NCBI GenBank assembly: GCA_900770385.1
Contig: CAAGKK010000016.1
Span: 17,525-81,524, forward strand
Source of the DNA: Clostridia bacterium
GTDB lineage: Bacteria; Bacillota; Clostridia; TANB77; CAG-508
DNA: 64,000 bases
Direction of reading: 5' to 3'
The position numbers and the translations under genes are program-made. Positions 17,037 through 25,524 of this stretch are shown here, piece after piece. How positions within the stretch are numbered: the stretch's first letter is position 1; each line of letters opens with the position of its first letter. The notes under the pieces were generated by a model. The model was not told the origin of the DNA. It saw only the letters and a list, made by a program, of their open reading frames with translations, and ran no database searches.

Positions 17037-17909
17037 ATGTACAAAGTTAAATTAGGTAATAAAAATATTGGATATATAAGTGAAAAGCAAGAAGTAGATT
17101 CTTATATAAATTCTATAATTGAATCAGAAAAAAATGTAGCATTTGTAGATTTTAAAGAAGACAATATTAATTATGAATTACAATTAGTTAATAGAAATGA
17201 ATATCAAGAAAGTACAAATTTAAAAGATCAAGTAAAAGATAATATTGAAATTCAATATACAACATATGCCATTACAAATAACGGAAAAAACATAACATAT
17301 GCGTCAACAATGGAAGATGCAGAAATGGTTATAGATAGTTTAAAAGAACAAAAAAAGCAAACAGACGAATTAGGAATATTACAAGTTTATTCTAGCAATT
17401 ATGAAGAAATAAAACCAGAAGACATAGATGATATTACAAAAAAAGTTGAAAACGAAATAGAAGAAAACAAAAATAGTATAAAAGTGGCAAAAGTAAATAA
17501 TACTGTAAAAAAAATAAATACAAGTATTTTTACAGTAAAACCTATAAGTGGTACAATAACATCTAGATATGGATATAGAAGTTCACCTGGGGGAATAGGC
17601 AGCACAAACCATAAAGGACTAGATATATCTGCAAAACATGGAAGCACAATTAAGGCAGCAGCAACAGGAACAGTAAAATTTGCGGGATATAAAGGAAGTT
17701 TAGGTAACCTAGTTATTATAGAAAGTGGAAATGGAATAGAAACATATTACGGACACTGTAGTGCTTTATATGTTTCCAAAGGACAAAAGGTATCAGCAGG
17801 AGATAAAATTGCAGCAGTTGGTAAAACAGGAGCTGCAACAGGACCACATCTACATTTAGAAATACATGTTAATGGGAAAGTTGTTAATCCACAAAAATAT
17901 ATATATTAA
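17037..17909 (+). CDS. M23 (LytM) family metallopeptidase, probably membrane-anchored
   Basis: This is a peptidoglycan-cleaving zinc endopeptidase fold. The C-terminal LytM domain (about residues 175-290) has the metal ligands in NHKGLD and HLHLEIH and the segment YGYRSSPGG. The middle is an acidic, helical stretch. The first ATG is 17037, used here, but the frame stays open upstream to 16899 and encodes a good membrane span (FIGLLIILGIILIKY) just before it. AGGAG lies at 16910-16914 with no ATG, GTG or TTG in frame, so the true start may be an ATT at 16926, or the region may contain a frameshift. Terminated at 17914. Confidence 0.85.
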   Translation: MYKVKLGNKNIGYISEKQEVDSYINSIIESEKNVAFVDFKEDNINYELQLVNRNEYQESTNLKDQVKDNIEIQYTTYAITNNGKNITYASTMEDAEMVIDSLKEQKKQTDELGILQVYSSNYEEIKPEDIDDITKKVENEIEENKNSIKVAKVNNTVKKINTSIFTVKPISGTITSRYGYRSSPGGIGSTNHKGLDISAKHGSTIKAAATGTVKFAGYKGSLGNLVIIESGNGIETYYGHCSALYVSKGQKVSAGDKIAAVGKTGAATGPHLHLEIHVNGKVVNPQKYIY

Positions 17910-17913
17910 AAAC

Positions 17914-17957
17914 AAAAAAACACAAATTGAGTATTAATACAATTTGTGTTTTTTTAT
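17914..17957 (+). terminator. Intrinsic terminator of the M23 gene
   Basis: AAAAACACAAATTG pairs with CAATTTGTGTTTTT around a 10-base loop and continues into a T tract. Confidence 0.9.
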
Positions 17958-17991
17958 AATTTATTGCTACGAAAAAATTCTTTATAAATAT

Positions 17992-18025
17992 TCAGCCTAC
18001 ATTTTGAGCACTTTCTTTCCAAATA
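17992..18025 (+). repeat. Truncated core of the dispersed repeat, copy C
   Basis: Only the left arm of the 118-bp core is present (TCAGCCTACATTTTGAG through TTTCTTTCCAAAT). The GC-rich centre and right arm are missing, and an unrelated AT-rich element follows at 18041. The usual AT-rich spacer and GC hairpin appear again at 18140-18209, so the interior was replaced or deleted. Confidence 0.8.
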
Positions 18026-18040
18026 ATTTCATTGTAATTA

Positions 18041-18130
18041 GTATTTGGAATTTCGTATTTGGCGGTATATAGAAAATTCTTCGAAGTATTTTAACTATAC
18101 TCAAAATACCAAACACAAAACACCAAATAC
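18041..18130. repeat. Second inverted-repeat family, copy 1
   Basis: GTATTTGG...CGTATTTGG on the left is an imperfect inverted repeat of CCAAACAC...CACCAAATAC on the right, giving a roughly 90-base hairpin element. A related copy is at 35525-35620, and a right-arm remnant lies near 31115-31143. It is AT-rich and encodes nothing recognisable. Confidence 0.65.
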
Positions 18131-18187
18131 ATTTAAATTATTAATTATTAATTATTCATCATTCACTATTAATTAAATCATATGTAT

Positions 18188-18209
18188 GGGCGGACGCATC
18201 TGTCCGCCC
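18188..18209. repeat. GC hairpin of the dispersed repeat (right end of copy C)
   Basis: GGGCGGAC at 18188-18195 pairs perfectly with GTCCGCCC at 18202-18209 around a 6-base loop. It follows the standard AT-rich spacer and lies about 30 bases before the adhE promoter. Confidence 0.8.
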
Positions 18210-18241
18210 GTTGCCCAATTTGTAACAAAATAAAAAAAGTC

Positions 18242-18270
18242 TTGAAATTGGTAATTGCATAATATATAAT
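18242..18270 (+). promoter_or_regulatory. Promoter of adhE
   Basis: TTGAAA at 18242-18247 and TATAAT at 18265-18270 have a 17-base spacer, 32 bases before the ATG. A small palindrome TTTGTAACAAA lies at 18220-18230; it is too short and off-consensus to call a Rex site. Confidence 0.75.
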
Positions 18271-18302
18271 AATTTGGAAATAATATTAAGAGGAGGAATA
18301 TT

Positions 18303-20912
18303 ATGGCAAAAGATATAAGCGAAGAAGAGAAGCTTGAAATAAAGAATATGATAGATAGCCTAGTAGAAAGAGCTAAAAAGGCATCAGAAGAATATTTAAA
18401 GTTAGATCAAAAAACAGTAGATAATATTATAAAAGAAATGTCTATGGCAGGTTTGGAAAACCATATGAAATTAGCTAAGATGGCAGTAGAAGAAACAGGT
18501 AGAGGTATTTATGAAGATAAAATTACTAAAAACATGTTTGCAACTGAATACATTTATCATAATATAAAATACGGTAAAACAGTTGGAGTTATTTCAGAAA
18601 ATGAAGAAGAAGGATACGAAGAAATAGCAGAACCAATTGGAATAATTGCAGGTGTTACACCTGTTACAAATCCTACTTCTACTACAATGTTTAAATCTAT
18701 TATTGCTGCTAAAACTAGAAATGTTATTATTTTTGGTTTTCACCCATCTGCACAAAAATGTAGCGTTGAAGCAGCAACTATAGTAAGAGATGCTGCAATA
18801 AAAGCAGGAGCACCAAAAGATTGTATACTATGGATAGATAAACCTTCTGTAGAGGCTACTAACCAATTAATGCATCATCCAGATGTTAATTTAATATTAG
18901 CTACAGGCGGTACTGGTATGGTTAAGGCAGCTTATTCTTGTGGAAAACCAGCACTAGGTGTTGGACCTGGAAATGTGCCTTGCTATATTGAAAAAAGTGC
19001 AAAACTAAAAACATCTGTAAACGATTTAGTTATGTCTAAATCATTCGATAATGGTATGATTTGTGCATCAGAGCAAGCTGTTATAGTAGATGAAGATATT
19101 GCATGGGATTTTGAAGCATTAATGAAAGAAGCAGGATGTTATTTTGTATCAGAAGAAGAAAAAGAAAGATTACAAAAAGCTATGTTTGATCCAGAAAAAG
19201 GTAATACTCTAATAGGTTCAATAGCAGGCCAAAGCCCATATAATATAGCTAAAATGGCAGATATTGAAGTACCAAAAGATGCAAAAGTATTAGTAGTATA
19301 CGAAACAGGTGTTGGAGAAGAACATCCTTTTTCTAGAGAAAAATTAAGTCCAGTATTGGCATATTATAAAGTTAAAAACAGTGATGAAGGAATTGAATTA
19401 GCAGAAAAATTATTGGAATTTGGTGGATTAGGACATTCAGCAGCAATTCATTCTGAAAATAATGATATAATTGAAAAATTTTCTGAAAGAGTAAAAGTTG
19501 GAAGAATAATTGTAAATTCACCATCAACACATGGAGCAATAGGAGACATATATAACACAAATATGCCATCTTTAACATTAGGTTGTGGATCATTTGGTGG
19601 AAATTCAACAACATCAAATGTATCTTCAGTAAATTTAATAAATATTAAAAGAGTAGCCAAAAGGAGGGTAAATATGCAGTGGTTTAAAGTTCCAGAAAAA
19701 ATATATTTTGAAGCAGGTTCAATTGCTTATTTAGAAAAAATGCCAAACATTACAAAAGCATTTATAGTAACAGATGAATCAATGGTTAAATTAGGATATG
19801 TAGATAAAATTTTATATCATTTAAGAAAAAGAAATGAATATGTACATTCTGAAATATTTTCAGATGTAGAATCAGATCCATCTTTTGCAACAATTAAAAG
19901 AGGAGTTGCTGCAATGAATAACTTTAAACCAGATGTTATTATTGCATTAGGTGGAGGAAGTGCAATAGATGCAGCCAAAGGAATGTGGCTATTTTACGAG
20001 TATCCAGAAGCAGATGTTGAAGGTATGAAATTAAAATTTATGGATATTAGAAAAAGAACATATAAGTTTCCTAAATTAGGAATAAAAGCAAAGATGGTTG
20101 CAATACCAACAACATCAGGAACAGGTTCAGAAGTAACTTCTTTTGCAGTTATATCTGATAAAGAAAAAAATATGAAGTATCCATTAGCAGATTATGAGTT
20201 AACACCAGATGTAGCAATTATAGATCCAGATTTAGTAATGTCTCTTCCAAAAACAATTACAGCAGATACAGGCATGGATGTTTTAACACATGCAATTGAA
20301 GCTTATGTTTCTAATATGGCATCAGACTATACAGATGGATTATCAGAAAAAGCAGCAGAGCTAGTGTTTAATTATTTAAAAGAAGCATATGAACATGGAG
20401 ATAATAAAACTGCAAGAGAAAAAATGCATAATGCAAGTTGTATAGCAGGTATGTCATTTACAAATGCTTTTTTAGGATTAAATCACTCTATAGCACATAA
20501 ATTAGGAGGAGAATTTCATATAGCTCATGGTAGAGCAAATGCAATATTGCTTCCATATGTTATAAAATATAACAGCCAAAAGCCTACTAAATTTGTGTCA
20601 TTCCCTAAATATGAATACTTTATTGCAGATGAAAAATATGCAAACTTAGCAAGAAAATTGGGCTTAAACGCATCTACTACAGAAGAAGGAGTAAATTCTT
20701 TAATAAAAGCAATACAAAAATTAAATGAAGAATTAAATGAACCAAAATCTATTAAAGAAGCGGGAATAGATGAAAAAGAATTTTTAGCAAAGGTTGATGA
20801 ACTAGCAGATAAAGCATTTTCAGATCAATGTACAACTGCTAACCCAAGAGTACCATTAGTACCAGAAATAAAACAAATCTTATTAGATGCATATTATGGA
20901 ACAGAAATATAA
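18303..20912 (+). CDS. adhE: Bifunctional acetaldehyde-CoA / alcohol dehydrogenase
   Basis: AdhE reduces acetyl-CoA to acetaldehyde and then ethanol, reoxidising two NADH. Residues 1 to about 445 are the aldehyde dehydrogenase domain with catalytic Cys in FDNGMICASEQ (near 253) and NAD-binding GGTGMVKAAYS. From about 458 to 869 lies the iron-dependent alcohol dehydrogenase, with GGGSAIDAAKG and iron-ligand segments LTHAIEAY, GLNHSIAHKLGG and AHGRANA. The length of 869 is standard. AGGAGG precedes the ATG. At the domain junction, AAGGAGGG (19661-19668) precedes an in-frame ATG at 19674, so a separate alcohol dehydrogenase could be made internally. Such enzymes assemble into spirosomes. Confidence 0.97.
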   Translation: MAKDISEEEKLEIKNMIDSLVERAKKASEEYLKLDQKTVDNIIKEMSMAGLENHMKLAKMAVEETGRGIYEDKITKNMFATEYIYHNIKYGKTVGVISENEEEGYEEIAEPIGIIAGVTPVTNPTSTTMFKSIIAAKTRNVIIFGFHPSAQKCSVEAATIVRDAAIKAGAPKDCILWIDKPSVEATNQLMHHPDVNLILATGGTGMVKAAYSCGKPALGVGPGNVPCYIEKSAKLKTSVNDLVMSKSFDNGMICASEQAVIVDEDIAWDFEALMKEAGCYFVSEEEKERLQKAMFDPEKGNTLIGSIAGQSPYNIAKMADIEVPKDAKVLVVYETGVGEEHPFSREKLSPVLAYYKVKNSDEGIELAEKLLEFGGLGHSAAIHSENNDIIEKFSERVKVGRIIVNSPSTHGAIGDIYNTNMPSLTLGCGSFGGNSTTSNVSSVNLINIKRVAKRRVNMQWFKVPEKIYFEAGSIAYLEKMPNITKAFIVTDESMVKLGYVDKILYHLRKRNEYVHSEIFSDVESDPSFATIKRGVAAMNNFKPDVIIALGGGSAIDAAKGMWLFYEYPEADVEGMKLKFMDIRKRTYKFPKLGIKAKMVAIPTTSGTGSEVTSFAVISDKEKNMKYPLADYELTPDVAIIDPDLVMSLPKTITADTGMDVLTHAIEAYVSNMASDYTDGLSEKAAELVFNYLKEAYEHGDNKTAREKMHNASCIAGMSFTNAFLGLNHSIAHKLGGEFHIAHGRANAILLPYVIKYNSQKPTKFVSFPKYEYFIADEKYANLARKLGLNASTTEEGVNSLIKAIQKLNEELNEPKSIKEAGIDEKEFLAKVDELADKAFSDQCTTANPRVPLVPEIKQILLDAYYGTEI

Positions 20913-20966
20913 AAAAATGTAAATAATACACATACTTCGACATTTTTCTTATTGCCGAAGTTGTAT

Positions 20967-21004
20967 AATACTTCTATTGGCTTTAAAAAGTCAATAGAAG
21001 TATT
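20967..21004. terminator. Hairpin after adhE, probable terminator
   Basis: AATACTTCTATTGGC pairs with GTCAATAGAAGTATT around a short A/T loop, with one G-T pair. There is no U-run after it on the plus strand, so it may instead be a 3'-end stabilising structure. A smaller hairpin (ACTTCG/CGAAGT, 20934-20962) precedes it. Confidence 0.5.
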
Positions 21005-21039
21005 ATTATGCGGGGACGCAAAAATCTAAGGAGCAAATT

Positions 21040-21519
21040 ATGCAAGAGAAAAGTTTTAGAGAACTACGGAAGGTAGTAGAAACACTCAGCAAATTCACAG
21101 AAAGAGATTGGGAGGTGTTGTATAAGCATCTGAATATAGATGTAACACCACAACAACAGACTGTTAGTAGAAGTGAGCGATTTTATAACTTAATGAAGGA
21201 GTTGGGAATACCAGCTAACCTTAAAGGCTATAATTATCTCATTGAAGCAATTTCTATACTGCTGACAGACAAAGAAATGTATGATGGAGCCATAACTAAG
21301 GAATTATATCCTGCAATCGCAAAGAAGTATAAAACAACTTCTAGCAGGGTAGAACGGGCAATCAGACATGCAATAGAAGTAGCAACAGACCGAGCGAGTG
21401 TTGAAATAATGTATAAAATATTTGGCATGACAGCTTCGGCGGACTCCGGAAGGCTTACAAATTCGGAGTTTATCTATGGAGCAGCAAATTATATAGAATT
21501 GCTGGAATCCAGAGAATAG
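21040..21519 (+). CDS. Stand-alone Spo0A C-terminal (effector) domain protein
   Basis: The last 110 residues match the DNA-binding domain of the sporulation master regulator Spo0A: LGIPANLKGYNYLIEAI, ITKELYPAIAKKY, the recognition helix SSRVERAIRHAIEVA, and TNSEF near the end. The first 45 residues are a short unassigned helix; there is no receiver domain and no phospho-acceptor Asp. It could bind 0A-box-like DNA constitutively, or pair with another protein; this is inference. Codon use is visibly richer in G/C (cgg, gcg, gag) than in its neighbours, which suggests transfer. AAGGAG precedes the ATG, and it has its own terminator. Confidence 0.88.
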   Translation: MQEKSFRELRKVVETLSKFTERDWEVLYKHLNIDVTPQQQTVSRSERFYNLMKELGIPANLKGYNYLIEAISILLTDKEMYDGAITKELYPAIAKKYKTTSSRVERAIRHAIEVATDRASVEIMYKIFGMTASADSGRLTNSEFIYGAANYIELLESRE

Positions 21520-21524
21520 TCCCT

Positions 21525-21564
21525 AAAGATGCTAAAGTTAATTCTTTAGCATCTTGTTTTTTTT
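21525..21564 (+). terminator. Intrinsic terminator of the Spo0A_C gene
   Basis: AAAGATGCTAAAG pairs with CTTTAGCATCTT around TTAATT, followed by a G and eight T residues. Confidence 0.92.
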
Positions 21565-21570
21565 ATTTTT

Positions 21571-21600
21571 TTGTTATATAATAGCCTCCGTAAGTATAAT
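21571..21600 (+). promoter_or_regulatory. Probable promoter of gatC
   Basis: TTGTTA at 21571-21576 and TATAAT at 21595-21600 have an 18-base spacer, directly after the preceding terminator. Confidence 0.55.
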
Positions 21601-21634
21601 AGACAATTATTATATGGAAAGGAAAAGTGATAAA

Positions 21635-21919
21635 ATGGAAGTTAGTAAAGAAGAAATTTTGCACATAGCAAATTTAGCAAGATTAAATTTAACAGACGAA
21701 GAAATTCCAGAATACATAAAAAATCTTCAAGATATTTTAAACTTTGCTAATATAGTAAATGAAGCTCCAATAGATGGATTAGATACAGCAATTAGTGCGA
21801 TTGATAATTATAATGTATTTAGAAAAGATGAAGTAAAAGTATTTGAAGATAATGATGCATTATTACAAAATGCACCAGAAAAAGAAGATAATATGTTTAA
21901 AATACCAAAAGTAATTTAA
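21635..21919 (+). CDS. gatC: Aspartyl/glutamyl-tRNA amidotransferase subunit C
   Basis: GatC is the small clamp subunit that stabilises GatAB, which converts Glu-tRNA-Gln (and Asp-tRNA-Asn) to the amidated forms. Diagnostic stretches are EEILHIANLARLNLTDEEI and LPxD-type core residues through APIDGLD. It is 94 residues long, as expected. The frame is open further upstream, but the ATG at 21635 gives the family's standard start; the SD is weak (AAAGG upstream, GTGAT close by). gatA follows after a 146-base gap containing two GC hairpins. Confidence 0.92.
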   Translation: MEVSKEEILHIANLARLNLTDEEIPEYIKNLQDILNFANIVNEAPIDGLDTAISAIDNYNVFRKDEVKVFEDNDALLQNAPEKEDNMFKIPKVI

Positions 21920-21940
21920 AAATGAATAATATATGTGTAG

Positions 21941-21963
21941 GGGCGGAAACCTCGTGTCCGCCC
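21941..21963. repeat. Solitary GC hairpin between gatC and gatA (first)
   Basis: GGGCGGA pairs with TCCGCCC around a 9-base loop. It belongs to the hairpin family that flanks the 118-bp core elsewhere, here without a core. Confidence 0.8.
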
Positions 21964-22021
21964 GTAGCAACAAAGTGAATAATTAATAATGAAAAATTTA
22001 AAATTAATAATATATATGTAG

Positions 22022-22043
22022 GGGCGGACGCCTCTGTCCGCCC
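22022..22043. repeat. Solitary GC hairpin between gatC and gatA (second)
   Basis: GGGCGGAC pairs with GTCCGCCC around GCCTCT. It ends only about 8 bases before the AGAAGGAGG ribosome site of gatA, so it may affect translation or RNA stability. Confidence 0.8.
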
Positions 22044-22065
22044 GAAACTAGAAGGAGGAAAGTTA

Positions 22066-23535
22066 ATGGACATTACTAATTTAACTGTGCATGAATTAAA
22101 AGAAAAGTTAGATAAAAAAGAAACTACTATTAGTGAAATTAATAAAGCTTATGTAGAACGAATTAAAGAAAAAGAGCCAGAAGTAAATGCCTTTGTTACA
22201 GTATTAGCAGAAAATGCTCTAAAAAAAGCACAAGAAGTAGAAAAAAAAGTAAATAATGGAGAAATAAAAACACCACTTGCAGGTATTCCAATAGGAATAA
22301 AAGATAATATATGTACCAAAGGGGTAAAAACAACATGTAGCTCTAAAATGCTTGAGAACTTTACTTCTCCATATGATGCAACCGTTATGAAAAAAATAAA
22401 TTCTGAAAATTTAATAACTTTAGGAAAATTAAATATGGATGAATTTGCTATGGGAGCATCAACAGAATATTCAGCATTTAAGAAAACATATAATCCATGG
22501 GATCTAAATAAAGTTCCAGGTGGTTCATCTGGCGGTAGTGCTGCAGCTGTGGCAGCAGGATTAGTTCCATGGGCTTTAGGATCAGATACAGGTGGTTCAG
22601 TCCGTCAACCAGCAAGCTTTTGCGGAGTTGTAGGATTAAAACCAACATATGGATTAATTTCAAGATATGGATTAGTTGCTTTTGCATCTTCTTTAGATCA
22701 AATAGGACCAATAACAAAAGATGTAAAAGATAGTGCAATGCTTTTAAATATTATAGCAGGACATGATGAAAAAGATACTACTTCTCTAAATATAGAAAAA
22801 AAGGATTATACAAAAGCATTAAAAAATGATGTAAAAGGCTTAAGAATAGGAATTCCTAAAGAGTATTTTGGAGAAGGAATAAACAAAGAGGTAAAAGAAG
22901 CATTAGAAAAAGCTATAGAAGAATATAAAGCAATGGGAGCCATTGTGGAAAAATGCAGTATACCTATTGCAGAATATGCTTTAGCAACATACTACATAAT
23001 AGCATGTGCAGAGGCTAGTTCAAATTTAGGAAGATTTGATGGAATAAGATATGGGTATAGAACATTAAACTTTAAAAATTTAAGAGATATTTTTATTAAT
23101 TCTAGAACAGAGGGATTTGGAAAAGAAGTAAAAAGAAGAATTATCTTAGGTACTTATGTTCTTTCTTCTGGATACTATGATGCTTATTATAAAAAAGCTC
23201 AGCAAGTAAGAACTCTAGTAAAAAAAGAATTTGATAAAGCATTTGAAAAATATGATATATTAATAACACCAACAGCTCCAACAGTGGCATTTGATATTGG
23301 AAAAAGATCTAATAACCCACTAGAAATGTATTTGGCAGACATTTGTACTGTTTCAATAAACATAGCTGGGCTTCCTGGAATATCAATTCCATGTGGAGTA
23401 GATTCTGAGGGAATGCCAATTGGAATGCAAATTGTAGGAAAACATTTTGCGGAAGAAACAATATTAAATGCTGCATATACTTATGAACAAAAGGTTAAAT
23501 TTAGAGATAATTATAAGCCTACATTTAAAAAATAA
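22066..23535 (+). CDS. gatA: Glutamyl-tRNA amidotransferase subunit A
   Basis: GatA is the amidase subunit that releases ammonia from glutamine for tRNA transamidation. It has the Ser-cisSer-Lys amidase signature: Lys79 in IGIKDN, the Gly/Ser loop [14 protein letters not shown] near residue 150, and the nucleophile region [12 protein letters not shown]. The 489 residues are typical. AGAAGGAGG precedes the ATG. It lies between gatC and gatB on the same strand, with GC-hairpin repeats in both intervals. Confidence 0.97.
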   Translation: MDITNLTVHELKEKLDKKETTISEINKAYVERIKEKEPEVNAFVTVLAENALKKAQEVEKKVNNGEIKTPLAGIPIGIKDNICTKGVKTTCSSKMLENFTSPYDATVMKKINSENLITLGKLNMDEFAMGASTEYSAFKKTYNPWDLNKVPGGSSGGSAAAVAAGLVPWALGSDTGGSVRQPASFCGVVGLKPTYGLISRYGLVAFASSLDQIGPITKDVKDSAMLLNIIAGHDEKDTTSLNIEKKDYTKALKNDVKGLRIGIPKEYFGEGINKEVKEALEKAIEEYKAMGAIVEKCSIPIAEYALATYYIIACAEASSNLGRFDGIRYGYRTLNFKNLRDIFINSRTEGFGKEVKRRIILGTYVLSSGYYDAYYKKAQQVRTLVKKEFDKAFEKYDILITPTAPTVAFDIGKRSNNPLEMYLADICTVSINIAGLPGISIPCGVDSEGMPIGMQIVGKHFAEETILNAAYTYEQKVKFRDNYKPTFKK

Positions 23536-23595
23536 ATCATATGTGGTCGAATGACTCTATATGTTCGTAGAAATAAAATGAATAATATATGTGTA

Positions 23596-23617
23596 GGAGC
23601 GGAATAATGTGTCCGCC
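23596..23617. repeat. Degenerate GC hairpin between gatA and gatB
   Basis: GGAGCGGA...GTCCGCC keeps most of the family's arms but has lost several pairs. A still more decayed copy (GTGGTCGAATGACTC) precedes it near 23545-23570. Confidence 0.55.
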
Positions 23618-23647
23618 AGCACATACAATTGTGAAAGGAAGATAGAT

Positions 23648-25093
23648 ATGCCAAGAGAAGATTATGAAGTTGTTATAGGGCTTGAAGTCCATAGTGAACT
23701 TTCTACAAAAACAAAAATATTCTGTTCATGTCCAACAGAATTTGGTGGAGATCCAAATACACATACTTGTCCTGTGTGTATGGCAATGCCGGGAAGTTTA
23801 CCAGTGCTTAATGAAAAAGTTGTAGAGTATGCCGTAAAAGCAGGACTTGCCACAAATTGTGAGATTTCAAGAAATAGTAAAAATGATAGAAAAAATTATT
23901 TTTATCCAGACTTACCAAAATCTTATCAAATTTCTCAGTTTGATAAACCACTTTGTGAGCATGGTTATGTAGAAATAGAAACAGAAAAAGGACCTAAAAA
24001 AATAAGATTAACAAGAATTCATATAGAAGAAGATGCAGGAAAATTAAATCATGATCCATATGGTAGAGGAAGCTTAGTAGATTTAAATAGAGCAGGTGTA
24101 CCATTAATAGAAATTGTTTCTGAACCAGATTTAAGGTCAAGTGCAGAAGTTGAAAGTTATATGAGAAAATTAAAATCAATACTTGAGTATATAGAAGTTT
24201 CAGATTGTAAAATGCAAGAGGGATCTCTAAGAGCAGATGTTAATGTTTCTATAAGACCTAAAGGAAGCAAAAAATTTGGAACAAGAACTGAAATGAAAAA
24301 TATGAATTCATTTAGAAGTATTGTAAGAGCTATAGAATATGAAATAGAAAGACAAGTAGAAGTAATCGATAATGGGGGAAAAATAGACCAAGAAACTCTA
24401 AGATGGGATGATGTTTCAGGAAAAACTTTCCCAATGAGAGATAAAGAAGATGCACAAGACTATAGATATTTTCCAGACCCAGATTTAGTTGCCATTAGAT
24501 TATCTGAAGAATATGTTCAAAATATAAAAGATAATTTACCAGAAATGCCAGAAAGCAGAAAGAAGAGATATTTAGAAGAATATAAATTAACTGAAAAAGA
24601 GGCAAATCTTTTAACTGCATCTAAATATTTATCAGATATGTTTGAAAAAGCATCAGAAATATGTGGAAACAGAAAAGCTGTTAGCAATTGGTTGTTGTCA
24701 GATGTATCTAGAATATTAAACGAAAAAGAGGAAGAAGCAGATAGCATTCCTTTTACAGCAGAAGAATTAGCAGAACTTATTACTTTAATAGATAAAGGTA
24801 CAATTAGTACTGCAATAGCTAAAAAGGTATTAGAAGAAATGTTTAATTCTGAAAATAAAAAACCATCAAAAATAATAGAAGAAAAAGGTTGGATTCAAAT
24901 ATCAGATGAGGGAGCTATAAAAGAAGTTGTATTAAAAATATTAGCAGCAAATCCTCAATCAGTAGCTGATTTTAAAGCAGGTAAAGATAGAGCAATTGGA
25001 TATTTAGTTGGACAAGCAATGAAAGAAACAAAAGGAAAGGCAAATCCACAAATGCTTAATAAAATGTTTGTAGAAGAAATAAATAACCAATAA
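23648..25093 (+). CDS. gatB: Aspartyl/glutamyl-tRNA amidotransferase subunit B
   Basis: GatB is the kinase/transamidase subunit that phosphorylates and amidates the misacylated tRNA. Hallmarks are VIGLEVHSELSTKTKIFC at the start, CPVCMAMPGSLP (zinc-site cysteines), NRAGVPLIEIVSEPD, and the C-terminal YqeY-like tail domain. It is 481 residues long. The frame extends to 23609 through a decayed repeat; the ATG at 23648 after AAAGGAAG matches the family start. Gene order gatCAB is conventional. Confidence 0.97.
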   Translation: MPREDYEVVIGLEVHSELSTKTKIFCSCPTEFGGDPNTHTCPVCMAMPGSLPVLNEKVVEYAVKAGLATNCEISRNSKNDRKNYFYPDLPKSYQISQFDKPLCEHGYVEIETEKGPKKIRLTRIHIEEDAGKLNHDPYGRGSLVDLNRAGVPLIEIVSEPDLRSSAEVESYMRKLKSILEYIEVSDCKMQEGSLRADVNVSIRPKGSKKFGTRTEMKNMNSFRSIVRAIEYEIERQVEVIDNGGKIDQETLRWDDVSGKTFPMRDKEDAQDYRYFPDPDLVAIRLSEEYVQNIKDNLPEMPESRKKRYLEEYKLTEKEANLLTASKYLSDMFEKASEICGNRKAVSNWLLSDVSRILNEKEEEADSIPFTAEELAELITLIDKGTISTAIAKKVLEEMFNSENKKPSKIIEEKGWIQISDEGAIKEVVLKILAANPQSVADFKAGKDRAIGYLVGQAMKETKGKANPQMLNKMFVEEINNQ

Positions 25094-25102
25094 GCAACAA
25101 AG

Positions 25103-25131
25103 TTGACATAAGGCAAAAAATAGAGTATAAT
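25103..25131 (+). promoter_or_regulatory. Consensus promoter of the Cys-rich small gene
   Basis: TTGACA at 25103-25108, 17 bases, then TATAAT at 25126-25131. A perfect consensus, unusual for such a small unknown gene. Confidence 0.85.
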
Positions 25132-25167
25132 ACAAGTATCCATTAAAAAATAAAAGGGGGAATTACC

Positions 25168-25518
25168 TTGTTTGAAATATTGCCGTTAAATTGTGAAGAA
25201 AATTTTCACGAGTGTCGGTATAATGGATGCGCAGTGGCACAAAATGAACGAAATAGAAAGATTTTTGATAATATATTTCAAAAATCTTACATAGATTTTT
25301 ATCTATGTGATGAGTGCAAATACATTTATTTTGGAGAAAAATATTGTATTTTATTTGATAACCTAGATGTTTTGCAACATGATAATAAGGGTTGCTATAT
25401 AAATGGTTATAATAATGAAAAAACATATTTATGTCCTGAAAATATAAAAGTTGTTTGCAATAGTAGACAAAAATGTGCCGTTACTGCTTGGGTCCAAATA
25501 TATAATGGATCTAAATAA
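25168..25518 (+). CDS. Unrecognised 116-residue cysteine-rich protein
   Basis: I do not recognise a family. The predicted protein is soluble, with no signal peptide or membrane span, and contains ten cysteines, including CDEC near residues 47-50 and CNSRQKC near the C-terminus; these could bind a metal. It starts with TTG at 25168 after GGGGG. It has its own perfect-consensus promoter and its own terminator, so it is likely a real and well-expressed gene. Neighbours (gatB, rpsT) give no functional clue. Confidence 0.7.
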   Translation: MFEILPLNCEENFHECRYNGCAVAQNERNRKIFDNIFQKSYIDFYLCDECKYIYFGEKYCILFDNLDVLQHDNKGCYINGYNNEKTYLCPENIKVVCNSRQKCAVTAWVQIYNGSK

Positions 25519-25524
25519 TTTAAA

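Noticed and set aside
18220..18230. Possible Rex redox-repressor site upstream of adhE (TTTGTAACAAA)
   Set aside because: It is only an 11-base palindrome and lacks the two TTGT/ACAA half-sites with the normal spacing.
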